The position numbers were made by a program, and so were the translations under genes. Under the pieces are notes generated by a model that had not been told where the DNA came from, made no database searches, and saw only the letters and a list, made by a program, of their open reading frames with translations. A stretch of 64,000 nucleotides of DNA from Favolaschia claudopus (Eukaryota > Basidiomycota > Agaricomycetes > Agaricales > Mycenaceae): NCBI GenBank assembly GCA_037176885.1, contig JAWWNJ010000224.1:124001-188000 (forward strand). Direction: 5' to 3'. Of this stretch, positions 31,691-42,189 are shown piece by piece; position 1 is the first letter of the stretch; every line of letters starts with the position of its first letter.

Positions 31691-32290
31691 CCTTGCATTC
31701 TCGAAGAAAAATTATTCTGAATTCCCTATTGATAACTTGAACTTCATCCCGCTGTATCCCAACAGACGAAGGTCCTCACCGGATTCTCGTCTAGAAATTT
31801 TAAGAAACAGATTCACAGCAAAGCAAATACGCACTAAGATCTGGGAGCCCTTACACTCCGCAAACGAATGCTACTAGTAGTAAGTTACCACTCCCTCCGC
31901 CAGAAACACATAAACTATTCCTCAGGCTCTCGTCGGCCCCAAGTCATCTGAAGTTCGGAATACAGAGATAAATCGACATATCCAGACCCGGTGCCTTGCT
32001 AGTAGCACTTTTCATCTTCGCACAAATCATGCTGAAGGGCATAATTGATTTCAACATCCCGCTGTATCATTGTAACACAGGTCGTCGCCAGATTCTGTTC
32101 GGCAAAAGTTTAGAAACAGTCCCACAGAGAAGCAAGCGTGCATGCAGCAAAATAATGCGGAACAAGCCCCATTTTTTGAAACGGGTACCGTTGGGCACCG
32201 TACTCTCTTCGCCAGAAATACATCAACCGTTCCTAACGTCAACCCCCAAATTATCTGAAGCTCGGAATACAGAGAGACCAATTTCACGTT
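31691..32290. repeat. diverged direct duplication
   Basis: 31700-31975 and 32045-32285 share the same order of blocks: ATCCCGCTGTAT, TCGTC...GATTCT, TTTAGAAACAG/TTTAAGAAACAG, CGCCAGAAACACAT/CGCCAGAAATACAT, and TCTGAAG(T/C)TCGGAATACAGAGA. The two units are about 340 bp apart, non-coding as far as I can see, and much diverged. Confidence 0.5.
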
Positions 32291-33389
32291 GCATGCGTCT
32301 CTGATTTCACTGCGTACCAAGCTCCCTTGGTCATTGCCGCAGGCAGCAAAACTGGTTTGTTCAATTCGTCGCAAAGATCATCTGGCTAAATGATTCAGAA
32401 TAACACTCAACCACTGAGTAATGGACGCGACACAAACAATCCATCCTCACGTCGACACAGGAACCTGCCGAGATCCTGGCGTGCACTTAGAATAGACTTG
32501 AACTTCCAGTAGAAACCGTTAATAATAAATCCCGAAAAATCTAGATGCCAAGAGGCAAAAAGGTCTCCGCGGTGATATAAAAGTCTCCAACTTAACGTGT
32601 AAATTTAAATCTGTCCCGCACAATAGCATTCGCATTCAAAAATACCAGAAAAAGCGGGGGGAGGAAGAACCTTGACACGTGATCGCGTATCGCATCAATG
32701 AATCAACAAATCACGCCAAGCAGTTCCTTCTTTCCAACGTTTCCATCCGATGGACGAGTCGGTCCGACTGTTTAGATATTGACGCGGACGCCCCGTACAT
32801 ACGCCTCAAATGAGGGTTCCAACGACACACTCAATTTGCCGAACTCGTTCGAAAGTCCAACCGACAAAATTTTCTGGGTGCTCTGCATTTGCTTCGCCTG
32901 ATCTGTTGATCAGCCTACCTCACCGTTTGCCAACTAGAAAGCACAGAAACTCAGGCCATCGACCTAGTATAAGTATATCCCGCAACATGGCTACCTTTCC
33001 CCCCGTTGGCTAACAATTCCGCCATCAAGTTAAATCGTTGTGGCACCGTTTCGAACGTTAATGGATGCACCCCTGCTATGACTTTCTTCTCGATGTTGCC
33101 AGTGGCCCACGACGCCACCACCACACTTCTCAATCTTGCATTCCTTCCCACTGCCCAGTATTTTCCTTGTTTTATCTCATTCGTGGATATGAATAGACGG
33201 TGCTCCTCCCACCCAGCAAACCAAATTCGTAAGGAAGAAGCATCCAATGGACAAATTCTGATCACCATTTCCATTGAGCAAATTAGCAGTGCTTCCTTCC
33301 GCCGCCCTTGCTCCATTCGCTCTCACGCCATCATCTTCCCCTCCTAACCAAAGCCATCCCCAGGTCGCCTCTCGTCCTCCGAGCCTGCT
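32291..33389. other. intergenic
   Basis: No coding region supported. 33340-33389 is probably the promoter or leader of the following gene. Confidence 0.3.
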
Positions 33390-35114
33390 ATGGTTAATGG
33401 CCTCCCTTCGGAAGAAATCGCGTCCTTCCAAGGTGCCGAAAATGCAAGAATCATTCTTATAGCTCTGTTTTGTCTCTCAGGTGAGCAAGGTCTCGTCCGG
33501 TTTCTGTTTCGTTCGTTTGACCATTTGTCTAGTGTATGAAGTTTGTTGTGTTTGTTGAGTCATATCTGTTCGGTGGCTGAAGAATCTTACTTAGTGGCTG
33601 ATTACCTTGGATGACGAGGCAAGTCAGCGCGGGCTGAGCACGCATCTCAAACAATGAGAAGAAAATCTCAGATAAAATACTTCTGGACTGGACCATGGGG
33701 CATGTCAAGGATATTATTTCTTGTGGTGGGTTCTCATTCTCTGTCTGTTGGGAGGCTATGGCTGATCATCTTCTCAGAATCGATATTTTTGTCCGGCAAC
33801 CAGTGTTGTCGCTTTATTTTGCAAGTATCAATCTCTATTCCGAAATACCGAGTATGTATTCTCATCTATGACCAGGTGTTTCGTTGCCAAACCCTAGCTT
33901 TGAGGTCCGCGACTCTCATTTTCTTTCCTATTTCGAGCTAATTCAGCGACTCTAGTTGTAAATCCGTTTCCCTCACTCAAGTCAACTTGAACGAACACCT
34001 TCCGTCTTATAGCTGCAAACGTGGTATCCAAACCCTCTTCATAGTGAGCATAATCGCCCTCGGGGTGATCCAAGGCGCGTACATACAACCCACGCTCCAC
34101 TCTCCCACTGTCTTGACATCCAGTGTCACAGCAACCCTCGTCATCCGCGTGTGGTACCTTTTCGCCCAAAGCCGAATCATGCGCACCCTCATGATCGCGT
34201 CTTTTTTCTTCACCAACTTCCTCTCCCTTTACTACGCTTTCATGGAGGCTATTCAGCTAAAAATCACTCCGAACCTAACGACGCTACATATTCACGGCTG
34301 CCGCGCGTCAAGACCAGATAGGTTCTGGAGATTATGGTTGCCTTCGTTGATCTTGCATGTTCGTTCCCTTTTTTCCTCTATCCGATCGTGTTCGTAACCT
34401 TAGACCTAAGACACTCTTGTACTGTTTAACCGCCTTTAAGGCTATAAAAAACCGGCGAACATTCAAACAGACGCCTATGCTGAAGCGACTCGTTCGAGAG
34501 TGAGTCGTCTCGTCTGCTTTCAATCTACTCCGCCACTCATAATCGTTTCAAGCGGTGGCTTCTTCTATTTTGTTGTATTTTGTGCGATGGCTTTCGCGAT
34601 ACTTTCTACACCGCTCTCTAAAAACTCGCAGTATCTGTGTTGCTGACCACAACTGGCTCGTTTCTGCAACAATATCCTCAGGTGCGCATCGCGAATGACG
34701 GAAATTGGATTGTTAGGGATCCTACTAATTTCTTGTGGTTCAGATCAACATCCCAGCAATATTTTCGAAGTGAGCCGTCAATGTCTTCAAAAGGCTCACC
34801 TGATTCTCACATCTCGCAGCTTCGTTGTTGTTACGAGCTCAATCGCAGCATCACGGGTAATGCTCAGCATCCACTCTCTCGCAGCCAAACTGGGCTCGGA
34901 CTCCGCTTGGCTGTTAAACAACATCGAGCTCAGTCGCGTTCCCTGGAGACCGGGGGCAACGGAAGGCGAGATAATCGTGGACAGATATCCGAATCCGAGG
35001 AATCCATACGACGATGAGGAAGACGAGGATTTGGATGATCTGGATTCGCAGTTTAGTGGGTTTGCATCTCTTAAAACGAGCCGCGCTGGGCGGTTAAATG
35101 ATGAGACTTGGTGA
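33390..35114 (+). CDS. DUF6533-family multi-pass membrane protein
   Basis: Exons supported by motif and splice signals are 33390..33480, 33595..33618, 33672..33725, 33778..33851, about 33960..34358, 34411..34499, 34553..34630, and a 3' part ending at 35114. Order: hydrophobic helix (ARIILIALFCLS), the family hallmark ITLDDE then IKYFWTGPWGMSRILFLVNRYF, helices (TLFIVSIIALGVIQGAY, TATLVIRVWYLFAQSR, LMIASFFFTNFLSLYYAF), a GC..LPSLILH segment, LKRLVRDGGFFYFVVFCAMAF, a last helix with ASRVMLSIHSLAA, and an acidic cytoplasmic tail. This is a basidiomycete membrane family of unknown function. The intron after LDDE is GC-AG (GCAAGT...CAG). Phases at the first junction and around 34630-34850 are not resolved, so the exact protein is uncertain. 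Confidence 0.7.
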
Positions 35115-35266
35115 TATATATAATCACGTCTCTGGCTGTGAAAGTTCTGGGCGTTGTTTTCAACGCATGTATGTATTTGTATACCTTAATTTCTTGCACA
35201 CGGCCGGTGCCTTTGCAAACCATATGTGCCTACATACTACGTATGGCGAGTACCTTCGAGTTTTGT

Positions 35267-36824
35267 TTAGTCTGAATCCGAGTCAAAGTCTTGATACTAA
35301 ATCCGAATGAGAAGTGTGAAGCAAAACCAAGAAAGAAAGGTTATTCACCGAAATCTTCCGTTTGTTCAATCTCTTGATGTGAATATCGAGTCCTGCGTTC
35401 CTCAAACCACGAAGCTGATCTTCAACCTCCGCGCTCGGAATTGGATCCACCTCTCCTGAGTCACGGATGAGGTGGAACGATTCGAGCTTCCCCTCGTCCG
35501 CGCGGCGATTATAGAACCTCGCAGCCAACATCCTGGTCAACTCCGTATATGGTATAGTAGACCCGCAATTCCAGATGCGTAAAGACCGGATATTTGGAAG
35601 AAACTTAGAATCAGAGGCGAGTCGGGAGAAAAACTGGGCGAGCCTGCTCGATGACCAGTCTGCCGGTTGAAGGTCAACCTGACGGACTGTGTCCATAGCA
35701 GCCAAGGCAGTGATTGCAAAGTCGTAGATGCTTTGCATGGATACAGTTTCCGGGCTGCAGCGTGAACGTGTAAGCATACTGAGTAGCGCTGCTGCGCTAA
35801 GGCGTCCATCATAGAATATTGAAGAGACCTTCAGCGTCTTGAGACCTGGGACGGTGAAGTACGGAAGGTATTTCGTGACTTCGCCGAACACGTTTGAAAG
35901 CGAAAGCTCATGGACGTGGCCTAGAACGATTTGCGTTGGCTGAACCCCACCAAGAGCCCTGCGGAGGTCGGTGGACAGTTGCTCGAGGTTCGGAGTCTGG
36001 TGCAGCGCTTGAATAGCTTGGTCCATGGCCTGGCCGTATAGATCGAGATGCGTAAGTCGAGCCCAAGGAAGAGATATGGATTTCGGTGGTAAGTAGCTGA
36101 GCTCTACTTTCCGAAGTGCGGGGGCGTCGGAGAACGCTGTGATAATGGGAATCTCGGGTTTACCAGGGGCCACGTCGTCTCTTTTGATCCAAACCCTCAA
36201 TTCGCACAGGCATGGAATCCGACCTCGAATGATATCTGTATCATTCGGAATTGAAACGGGGTTTGTCCAGTAGCATTGAAAACTCCGCCATCGGAGAGAA
36301 TATGGAGCGGCTGTGGAGAATAAATGAGCGGTCTGGTTCTGGTCAAGACCACCAGTCAGATCCAAGTCCAATAATTGAGTGCCCGCGCGCGCAAGCCAAC
36401 ATTGAAGGAGCTCCTGCCAGTCTGAAGGATCCGTCTCAGAGGACGATACGCGCACACGAGACCACAGCGAAGGCATGTTCAGCGCTATGAACCTCCAAGC
36501 TCTGCAGACATGCGACAAAAGGAGAGGTCCGGCATGCCGAGCGCGAGCTAAATCGACGAGCGGAAGCACATCCCCTTCAGAGGCGTCCCCGAAAAGTTGT
36601 ATGAGATGTTGTTTGAATATTTCCGATGTAATCTCGACCGGAAGGCTGAGTATGGGATATATGATGGCATCCAGGGCTTCTGCTATCGGTTTTCGTGTGG
36701 TTTGCAAACGAAGAATTTGCGCCTGCAATTTCTCGATTTCGGAGTCGATTTCGGCGAGACGAACTCTTCGCGCAGAGTTGGAAAGATTGACGATGACATC
36801 TGCACGGTGATTTGCTGGATTCAT
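35267..36824 (-). CDS. F-box-like protein, copy 7
   Basis: Two exons, complement(35267..35296, 35349..36824), 501 aa. Start MNPANHRADVIVNLSNS. Coiled coil IDSEIEKLQAQILRLQTTRK, F-box-like core YPILSLPVEITSEIF, LLLSHVCRAWRFIALNMPSL, central PPKSISLPWARLTHLDL, C-terminal DIHIKRLNKRKIS. A 52-nt intron then leads to a terminal exon with an acidic end (YQDFDSDSD). The first exon is completely open. Close to copy 4 in sequence. Its conserved upstream element is still present but has been pushed about 480 bp away by an insertion (36877-37355), so expression may be altered. Confidence 0.85.
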
Positions 36825-36864
36825 GAGGTGGAGGGGAAAGAAAACGTATGAGCTGTTGTGCGCC

Positions 36865-37367
36865 ACGTGGCGTGGGTTTTTTTTTTTTTGTATCAGCATT
36901 TCTATACCGCAACAAGTACACTAACTACTAAGACGCGGTGCCACAAGGGCAATAAATAGTGAAAAGTAGCTCTAGGGGGGGATCGTCCGTAGTTGGTAGA
37001 GTAATAGTATAGTCTCGGTCCTCGGAGTGTTACCTTGCTTGTCAAGGTCTCTCCACCCCCATAATTGAAGCGCCATTTCACTAACCCGATGATCCTATTC
37101 TTCCCGATATTACCTCATCTCTGGGGTCTCCGAGAAGCCCGGCTCTTTGTGGCAGAGCTCTCCGAAGCCTCTGCTCAAATTGCAGCTCAACGATTGCAGC
37201 CTCAATCTAAGCACCCAATTCAAAGCGCCCGCTCGCAGCGAGCTGATCAAAGCTCCCTCTCAAGCAAGCAAGGTTCCTGCCGACGGACTCCGACGGAGTC
37301 GGCGCTTCCTAGTAATGTAGTAATGTGAATTTACGGGTATAGCGGCGGATGCATGACGTGGCGTGGG
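36865..37367 (-). mobile_element. poly(A)-tailed insertion with 12-bp target-site duplication
   Basis: ACGTGGCGTGGG occurs at 36865-36876 and again at 37356-37367. The 479 bp between them begin with 13 T on the plus strand, a poly(A) tail on the minus strand, so the element lies in minus orientation with its 5' end at 37355. Without the insertion the flanks join to the arrangement seen upstream of F-box copy 4 (…TTTCCCATATC...CACGTGGCGCACAACAG). The pattern is that of target-primed retrotransposition of an RNA (SINE, or a retrocopy of a transcript). The inner sequence encodes nothing I recognise. At 36975-37060 it contains a tRNA-like stretch on the other strand. Confidence 0.7.
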
Positions 37368-37377
37368 TGCCTGATAT

Positions 37378-37396
37378 GGGAAATATCTTGCCAAAC
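37378..37396 (-). promoter_or_regulatory. displaced F-box upstream element
   Basis: Minus-strand GTTTGGCAAGATATTTCCC, the copy 7 version of the shared element. It is now 554 bp before the ATG at 36824 because of the intervening insertion. Confidence 0.45.
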
Positions 37397-37798
37397 CGGG
37401 ATCGCTTTCCTTCGTTTCCCTTCACCTGGATTCAGTTTTACTTGCTTCAATAACAGCCTTGCTTCAACGAAGAGGTCTTTGCCGCAGCGCCACAGGTGTA
37501 TTTCAATTTGTGCCCAATGATCCAAGTTTTTCTCACTGTTTTCCTTTCAGAGTTTACTACTGACCGGGATAATAATGAAGACACGTAGAGCAGGCGATGT
37601 CTGTGGTGGAAAGGGTGGAAAGGTTGGAAAGGTGAGCAGCATAAGTATCAAGCATCAGGCGACACTCATGGATGACTTTGAGCGCCATGATTGAACTCGA
37701 AAATTGAAAAACCACCACAGACCTCATCGGGCCACGCAAAAACAGAAGATTAATTAATATCCATCTTCAAAGAATCTCTGTACAAGGGGTTGTCAAGT

Positions 37799-38079
37799 AT
37801 TCGAATCCGAGAGACGCTGCGGTGAGACTCGATAACGCGGAAAGGCTCTTCGGGCGGTTTCGGACGATCCACAAAAATCGGCCGAGCGACGCACTCAGCG
37901 CTCACCATCTTCCACGAGACCGGGTACAGAGACTCTACACGGACGGCAGTACATACAAATACAATGCACTTATCGCTAGCCGTGGAGTCGCAAGGGTACA
38001 GCCCACTCTCGCCTTGACGACACCCGCCAACGACGTCCACCAGATTCTTTGAAGTATAGTATTGCCCTCATTCATTACG
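37799..38079 (+). promoter_or_regulatory. conserved 5' flank of Cys-repeat protein 2
   Basis: Matches the divergent promoter at 21651-21910 in reverse orientation (GATCCACAAAAATCGGCCGA..., CACCCGCCAACGACGTCCAC, TTCTTTGAAGTATAGTAT). At the distal end the F-box gene found in the other copy is missing: similarity stops near 37800. Confidence 0.5.
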
Positions 38080-38667
38080 ATGTCCGCCACGACGAGCTCG
38101 TCGACGGCTCCGACTCCCGTATCCAACCCCCAATTCCAACTCGAAGGAGCGGCCGTTGTCGACGCCCATCTCCGCCGATTCCTGGACGCTGAAACTGCCC
38201 ACATCGGGCAATGTAACTCAGCCGCTGAAGCTCATCTCCGTCAATGCATGGACGCCGGCCTCCCACACCTCGAAAAATGCTCAGAATCACTGCTCTCCAG
38301 CGAAACACAGATCTTACAGTGCAAAGAGGCTGGAGACGAGCACATCCGCCAGTGCTCCGCAGCTCTCGACGAGCTCTCCTCGCGATGCACGGAAGCAGGG
38401 GATGCGCTTATCAAGATTTGCTCAGAGGCAGAGGCGCGGGATGAGGGACACGTCCGTCGATGCTCGGAGGCTGCGGCCGCACGCGAGCGCCGATGCGCTG
38501 CAGCGCTTGAGGGCCATATTCGTCGTTGCACGGAGGCTGGAGAGGCGCAGCGGCGTCGATGTGAAGAGAGGCGGGAGAATCATGTCGTGAACAGGGCGCT
38601 GAAGGTTTTGTCGAACCCTATGCAAATGCTGTCGGGCGGCGCGAAGTCAGACGCCGAGAAACAATGA
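38080..38667 (+). CDS. Cys/His-striped helical repeat protein 2 (uncharacterised)
   Basis: Single open frame, 195 aa, the sister of 21072-21650. I use the ATG at 38080 (MSATTSSSTAP) because it aligns with the start of copy 1 (MAGTTSSSTTP). The cysteine ladder keeps its 11/14-residue spacing without an indel in the helical part, and the H-x3-C pairs are kept (HIGQC, HLRQC, HLEKC, HIRQC, HVRRC, HIRRC). Changes are mostly conservative (E/G, I/M, L/S next to cysteines). A 3-residue insertion (QML) falls only in the C-terminal tail. Such conservation between two otherwise rearranged segments implies selection on the spacing. Function unknown; not recognised in any family. Confidence 0.75.
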   Translation: MSATTSSSTAPTPVSNPQFQLEGAAVVDAHLRRFLDAETAHIGQCNSAAEAHLRQCMDAGLPHLEKCSESLLSSETQILQCKEAGDEHIRQCSAALDELSSRCTEAGDALIKICSEAEARDEGHVRRCSEAAAARERRCAAALEGHIRRCTEAGEAQRRRCEERRENHVVNRALKVLSNPMQMLSGGAKSDAEKQ

Positions 38668-38699
38668 TCTGTACGTGTCCCCCAAGTGTTTCCTCTGAG

Positions 38700-39392
38700 C
38701 TACCTTTGTCTGATTGACCATCTATCAGCAGTCGCCGTCCATAAATTAACTCAGACGCTACACGCGACATCAGCAGCATGTACCCGCAAGAACTGCTATC
38801 AGACGACACGACGACTAGCCCGGCTTGTCGATCTCAATTTCCCGCATCCAGTACACCCGTCTTCATCCTGCCCTCATCGGCTGCAAATGCCGCGACTTTT
38901 TAAGCGGAGATTCATACACTACAACTTTTCGATGCACTGTACACCACGCACGCCACCAGTAGTACTGTACTGCGTACGTATGCCACGGAGTTCTACCACA
39001 TTCCATCGGACAATCTGATAGGCCGCCTTTCCTTCCGACTCCTCAGCAACATTTCCCTCCTTTATCTTCGTCCGCCGTCCCCTATTCCGATTCCAGTCCC
39101 TGACGCTGTCGATTTCGTTGCCGACTCGCCATATGAAGCAGATCCTGCCAGTGTCCTGCGAAAACTCTGGGTCCTCGATTTTCACTATGTACACGTACGC
39201 ACGAAGACACTCCAGATGCGCATCCCGAGTCGATGCAGCCGGCCCGCCATTCGTGCATACTTAAACGGCGCGCTCTCAATGGTAGCCCCCGACGCAGCAG
39301 ACCCCCCGCCGGTGTCATCATCGACTCGTGAGCTGCTGATACGCCTCGGATGGCGACGAATACATCCGCCATTCAGGGCGGCATTACTTTGA
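38700..39392 (+). other. hypothetical exon-like region after Cys-repeat protein 2
   Basis: From about 38998 to the stop at 39390 one frame stays open (NLIGRLSFRLLSNISLLYLR, PDAVDFVADSPYEADPASVL, LRKLWVLDFHYVHVRTKTLQ). Part of it is shared with the region after Cys-repeat protein 1. Codon use looks protein-like, but the 5' exon cannot be defined. Family not recognised. Confidence 0.35.
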
Positions 39393-39474
39393 AGGCCAGA
39401 GATTTGCATGCCAATTTAAATACCAGAGGGCTACTGACGGCTCATCGGAAGCGGCATGCATGTACGCCTGATTC

Positions 39475-39711
39475 TTGACGGACTGGCTCGGCGGTGTGCA
39501 GAGGCTCGAGGCGTCGTATTCAGCCGAAATCAAGAGGTTTTCGCTCGTAGCTCGGGTGGCCAGCCTCTCTTCCCTCTTTGCATTCACCACTTCGTTTTCT
39601 CAGCAGTGGGCCTCGCCCCGTTATACCTCTGAAACGGACACGTTGAGACGAGTTTTTCGGTGCATAGTCGCGTGTAAGTACAATGAACCTCCATCCCCAC
39701 GGACTCCATAG
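39475..39711 (+). other. short open frame related to 19961-20120
   Basis: LGGVQRLEASYSAEIKRFSL resembles LLGCVQRLEQLYAAKVKEFL on the minus strand at about 20120. It is probably the last exon of the hypothetical gene that accompanies the Cys-repeat proteins. The start and upstream splice are unknown. Confidence 0.3.
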
Positions 39712-40415
39712 TATATATTATCTCCCTGCGTACCATATTATATACAGAAATATTTTGATTGCATGGGATTTGCACTTGTATCGCGATATTCTTCTGATTT
39801 CGAGCGTCTGGAGGTCAAAACGGCGGGGAAGGTGTCCGGATTTAGAAATTTATTTCCCTTATTTGGATAATGCTACATGTCTGACTTCCCTGCAAAAGTA
39901 TTCAAATTCCGCGAAAGGACTTCGGGTTTTCATCGATTCAAGCATCTCGAGCCTAATTTCTTTCACGACACACGAGAGTAGCTCAAAGACATCGTAATTT
40001 CCAGCATATCGATATCTCCCAACTACGAAGGTCACCGGGATGGTATGGTAAGTATTATATCGGGTCCATTCGAGAACAAACCACACATTGAAGTTAGCTG
40101 ATAGATAAAAAAGACAGAATCAACTAGCAGCGTGCTTCTCGCCTGCGATAACGACTGTTATTTGACGACACAGGCGGTCCTTATTGAAGCGGAGACCTGC
40201 CAGTGCTGAATCTTCTGAAACGGGCGCAGTTGACTTCGAACGACGCAGCCGATAGTAGATTATAATTATCTAGGGCCCGACTCTGCGGTTCGGGGTGTAT
40301 AACTGAATACATAACACCCTACAGTCGCTACATACCTCACGAGGGCCTGAGATAGGGGTGGCGAGCCAAAGTTTCGGCTATAAATTAACGTCAAATGGCA
40401 GCACAAAATAACCGG
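39712..40415. other. intergenic
   Basis: No coding or repeat feature recognised on either strand. Confidence 0.35.
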
Positions 40416-41921
40416 TCAAAGCGTACCTCTTACGGCCTCCAGAAAATCCTCGATTATTGGCAATGGGTGCGTCTCTCGCTTGAGCTCGCGCTGCTCTGCC
40501 ACTCTATTTTGCAGGAGCTCTCCAAAAATCTTCTCTAATTGAATACTCATCTGGCGCTCAATAGCGCGATCGGCTTCGTCATTGCCGCGAGCACATACAG
40601 GGAGGGCGGCGCAGGCCTTCATCGAGCGGAAAAAGTTCGGGAGACGAGTGTCGAAGGAAGGTCCAAGTTCGCAAGCTTTGTACGCCGCAAAATAAAGCAC
40701 GCACTGGAAGCACAAAGGTTTCGAGACTCCGAAGTACGGATAAGGTGGGGCCGCAACGTTGTGAATGTGGAGGTCGAGGTGATGACGCAGCAACGTGCAT
40801 TCACAGTGAGCAGGGACGAGAGGGGAAGGCTGGGCGACCTCTTTAATGCGCTGCCAACACTTTGCGATGACGGCTTCCGCGTGTGCGCTGCTGGCGTCAT
40901 TCGGCGAATACGACTCCAGCACACTCTGCAGATAGGCACGAACCCGTGTTTCGGAGTCCTCGATGGGTGGGAGAACCGACTGCGAAGGTGTGCTTGGCGA
41001 AGGAAGTATATTGACGAAAAGAGGGATGCTCGCGACGGCGCCGCGCATGAAGGGCCGACGAGCAAATTTGCCGATGAGCTGGAACTGGTTATATGGCTTG
41101 AGAAGCTTCTCCGTATGACGGATTAACGACGGCCATTTCATGCCCGCTGCGAACTTGGAATCAGGCTTGTTTGTTTGAGGTTGTGAGGAGCGTGCCACGT
41201 ACGCTTTGCAACCGGCTCTTCGTATTGACGAAGCCAGTAAACATCTTGACTCACTTTCTTGTATTCTTCCGCTCGAAAGCATAACATTTGCGCAGCGATG
41301 GAGAAGTCGAGGGTGTCGGCATCAGAACCAAGGAACCTCAAGAGCTCGTGTTGTAGGGATGCAATCACGAGGAGAAGCTTCTTCTGCGCATGTGTGAGAA
41401 CACCACTGTTTCCACCGGTCTGAGAGGGATTCAGCCGATCATGTGCAAAAAACCTCGGGACGGCTTACCTCGATCACAGAATTGACAAACCAGCCCTTTT
41501 CTTGAAGCCGTCGCCGTATTTTGTCCAGCGACGCCTTCAGAATGATTATGAGCAGCTCTTCATTCTTTTTTGGCATTTCAGCAGACGGCAGAACGGAAGC
41601 TTCTTTCATCCAATTCCAGATTGAATGCATGACATGGGATACATTTTCAGGATCTTCATTCTTGGTGTTAAAGGCGACGGTCACCGTACAGCCAGTGTTA
41701 ACAAGGGACATGGACAAGGCGCAGACTTGCTTGGGCGGCGATCCCGACAAGGACTTGAGAAGTGACGCTAGCGCATCGAGCCATTTGTGCAAACCCTTGT
41801 CCTCATCGTCTGACGCGCTGCTGTATGACTGTGACTGGCTGGCTAATAAGCCTTGAAATCGCCTCCTGGTCGGATCAAGGGGCTCAAGAATGGACAGTGC
41901 CTCCAAGACCGATAGCGACAT
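40416..41921 (-). CDS. OTT_1508-like deaminase-fold protein A
   Basis: Three exons, complement(40416..41146, 41203..41419, 41469..41921), 466 aa, with 49- and 56-nt introns and exact phase. The N terminus is MSLSVLEALSILEPLDP, then a helical region with KSLSGSPPKQVCALS. The C-terminal half holds VPAHCECTLLRHHLDLHIHN (H-x-E, residue pair for zinc and proton shuttle) and PYFGVSKPLCFQCVLYFAAY (C-x-x-C), the signature of the cytidine-deaminase-like superfamily as expanded in mushrooms. Substrate unknown; most members are uncharacterised. It is tandem with protein B, which shares both intron positions, so the two arose by local duplication. Confidence 0.7.
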
Positions 41922-42189
41922 GGCGAAAGAGTGAGAATTTGAGCCGAATGAGTCAGAAACTGTCAGAGAGCGTTGGTGAGGTTATACTCTCGAGAGTAAT
42001 GGGAGTCAATAGAAATGTGGGCACGTCGATGAAGGGTCAATAATTGCGCATCCACAACTACAGTACAGCGACGAACAAATTTGAGGTGTAGGTAGGAGAG
42101 AAGAGTTACAGTGTGAGAAATTTCAAAATCTAAGGCTTCATTCGACTATCGCTTTGCCAACACCGAGCAGTGGAACAGAGTAGGTGGCA

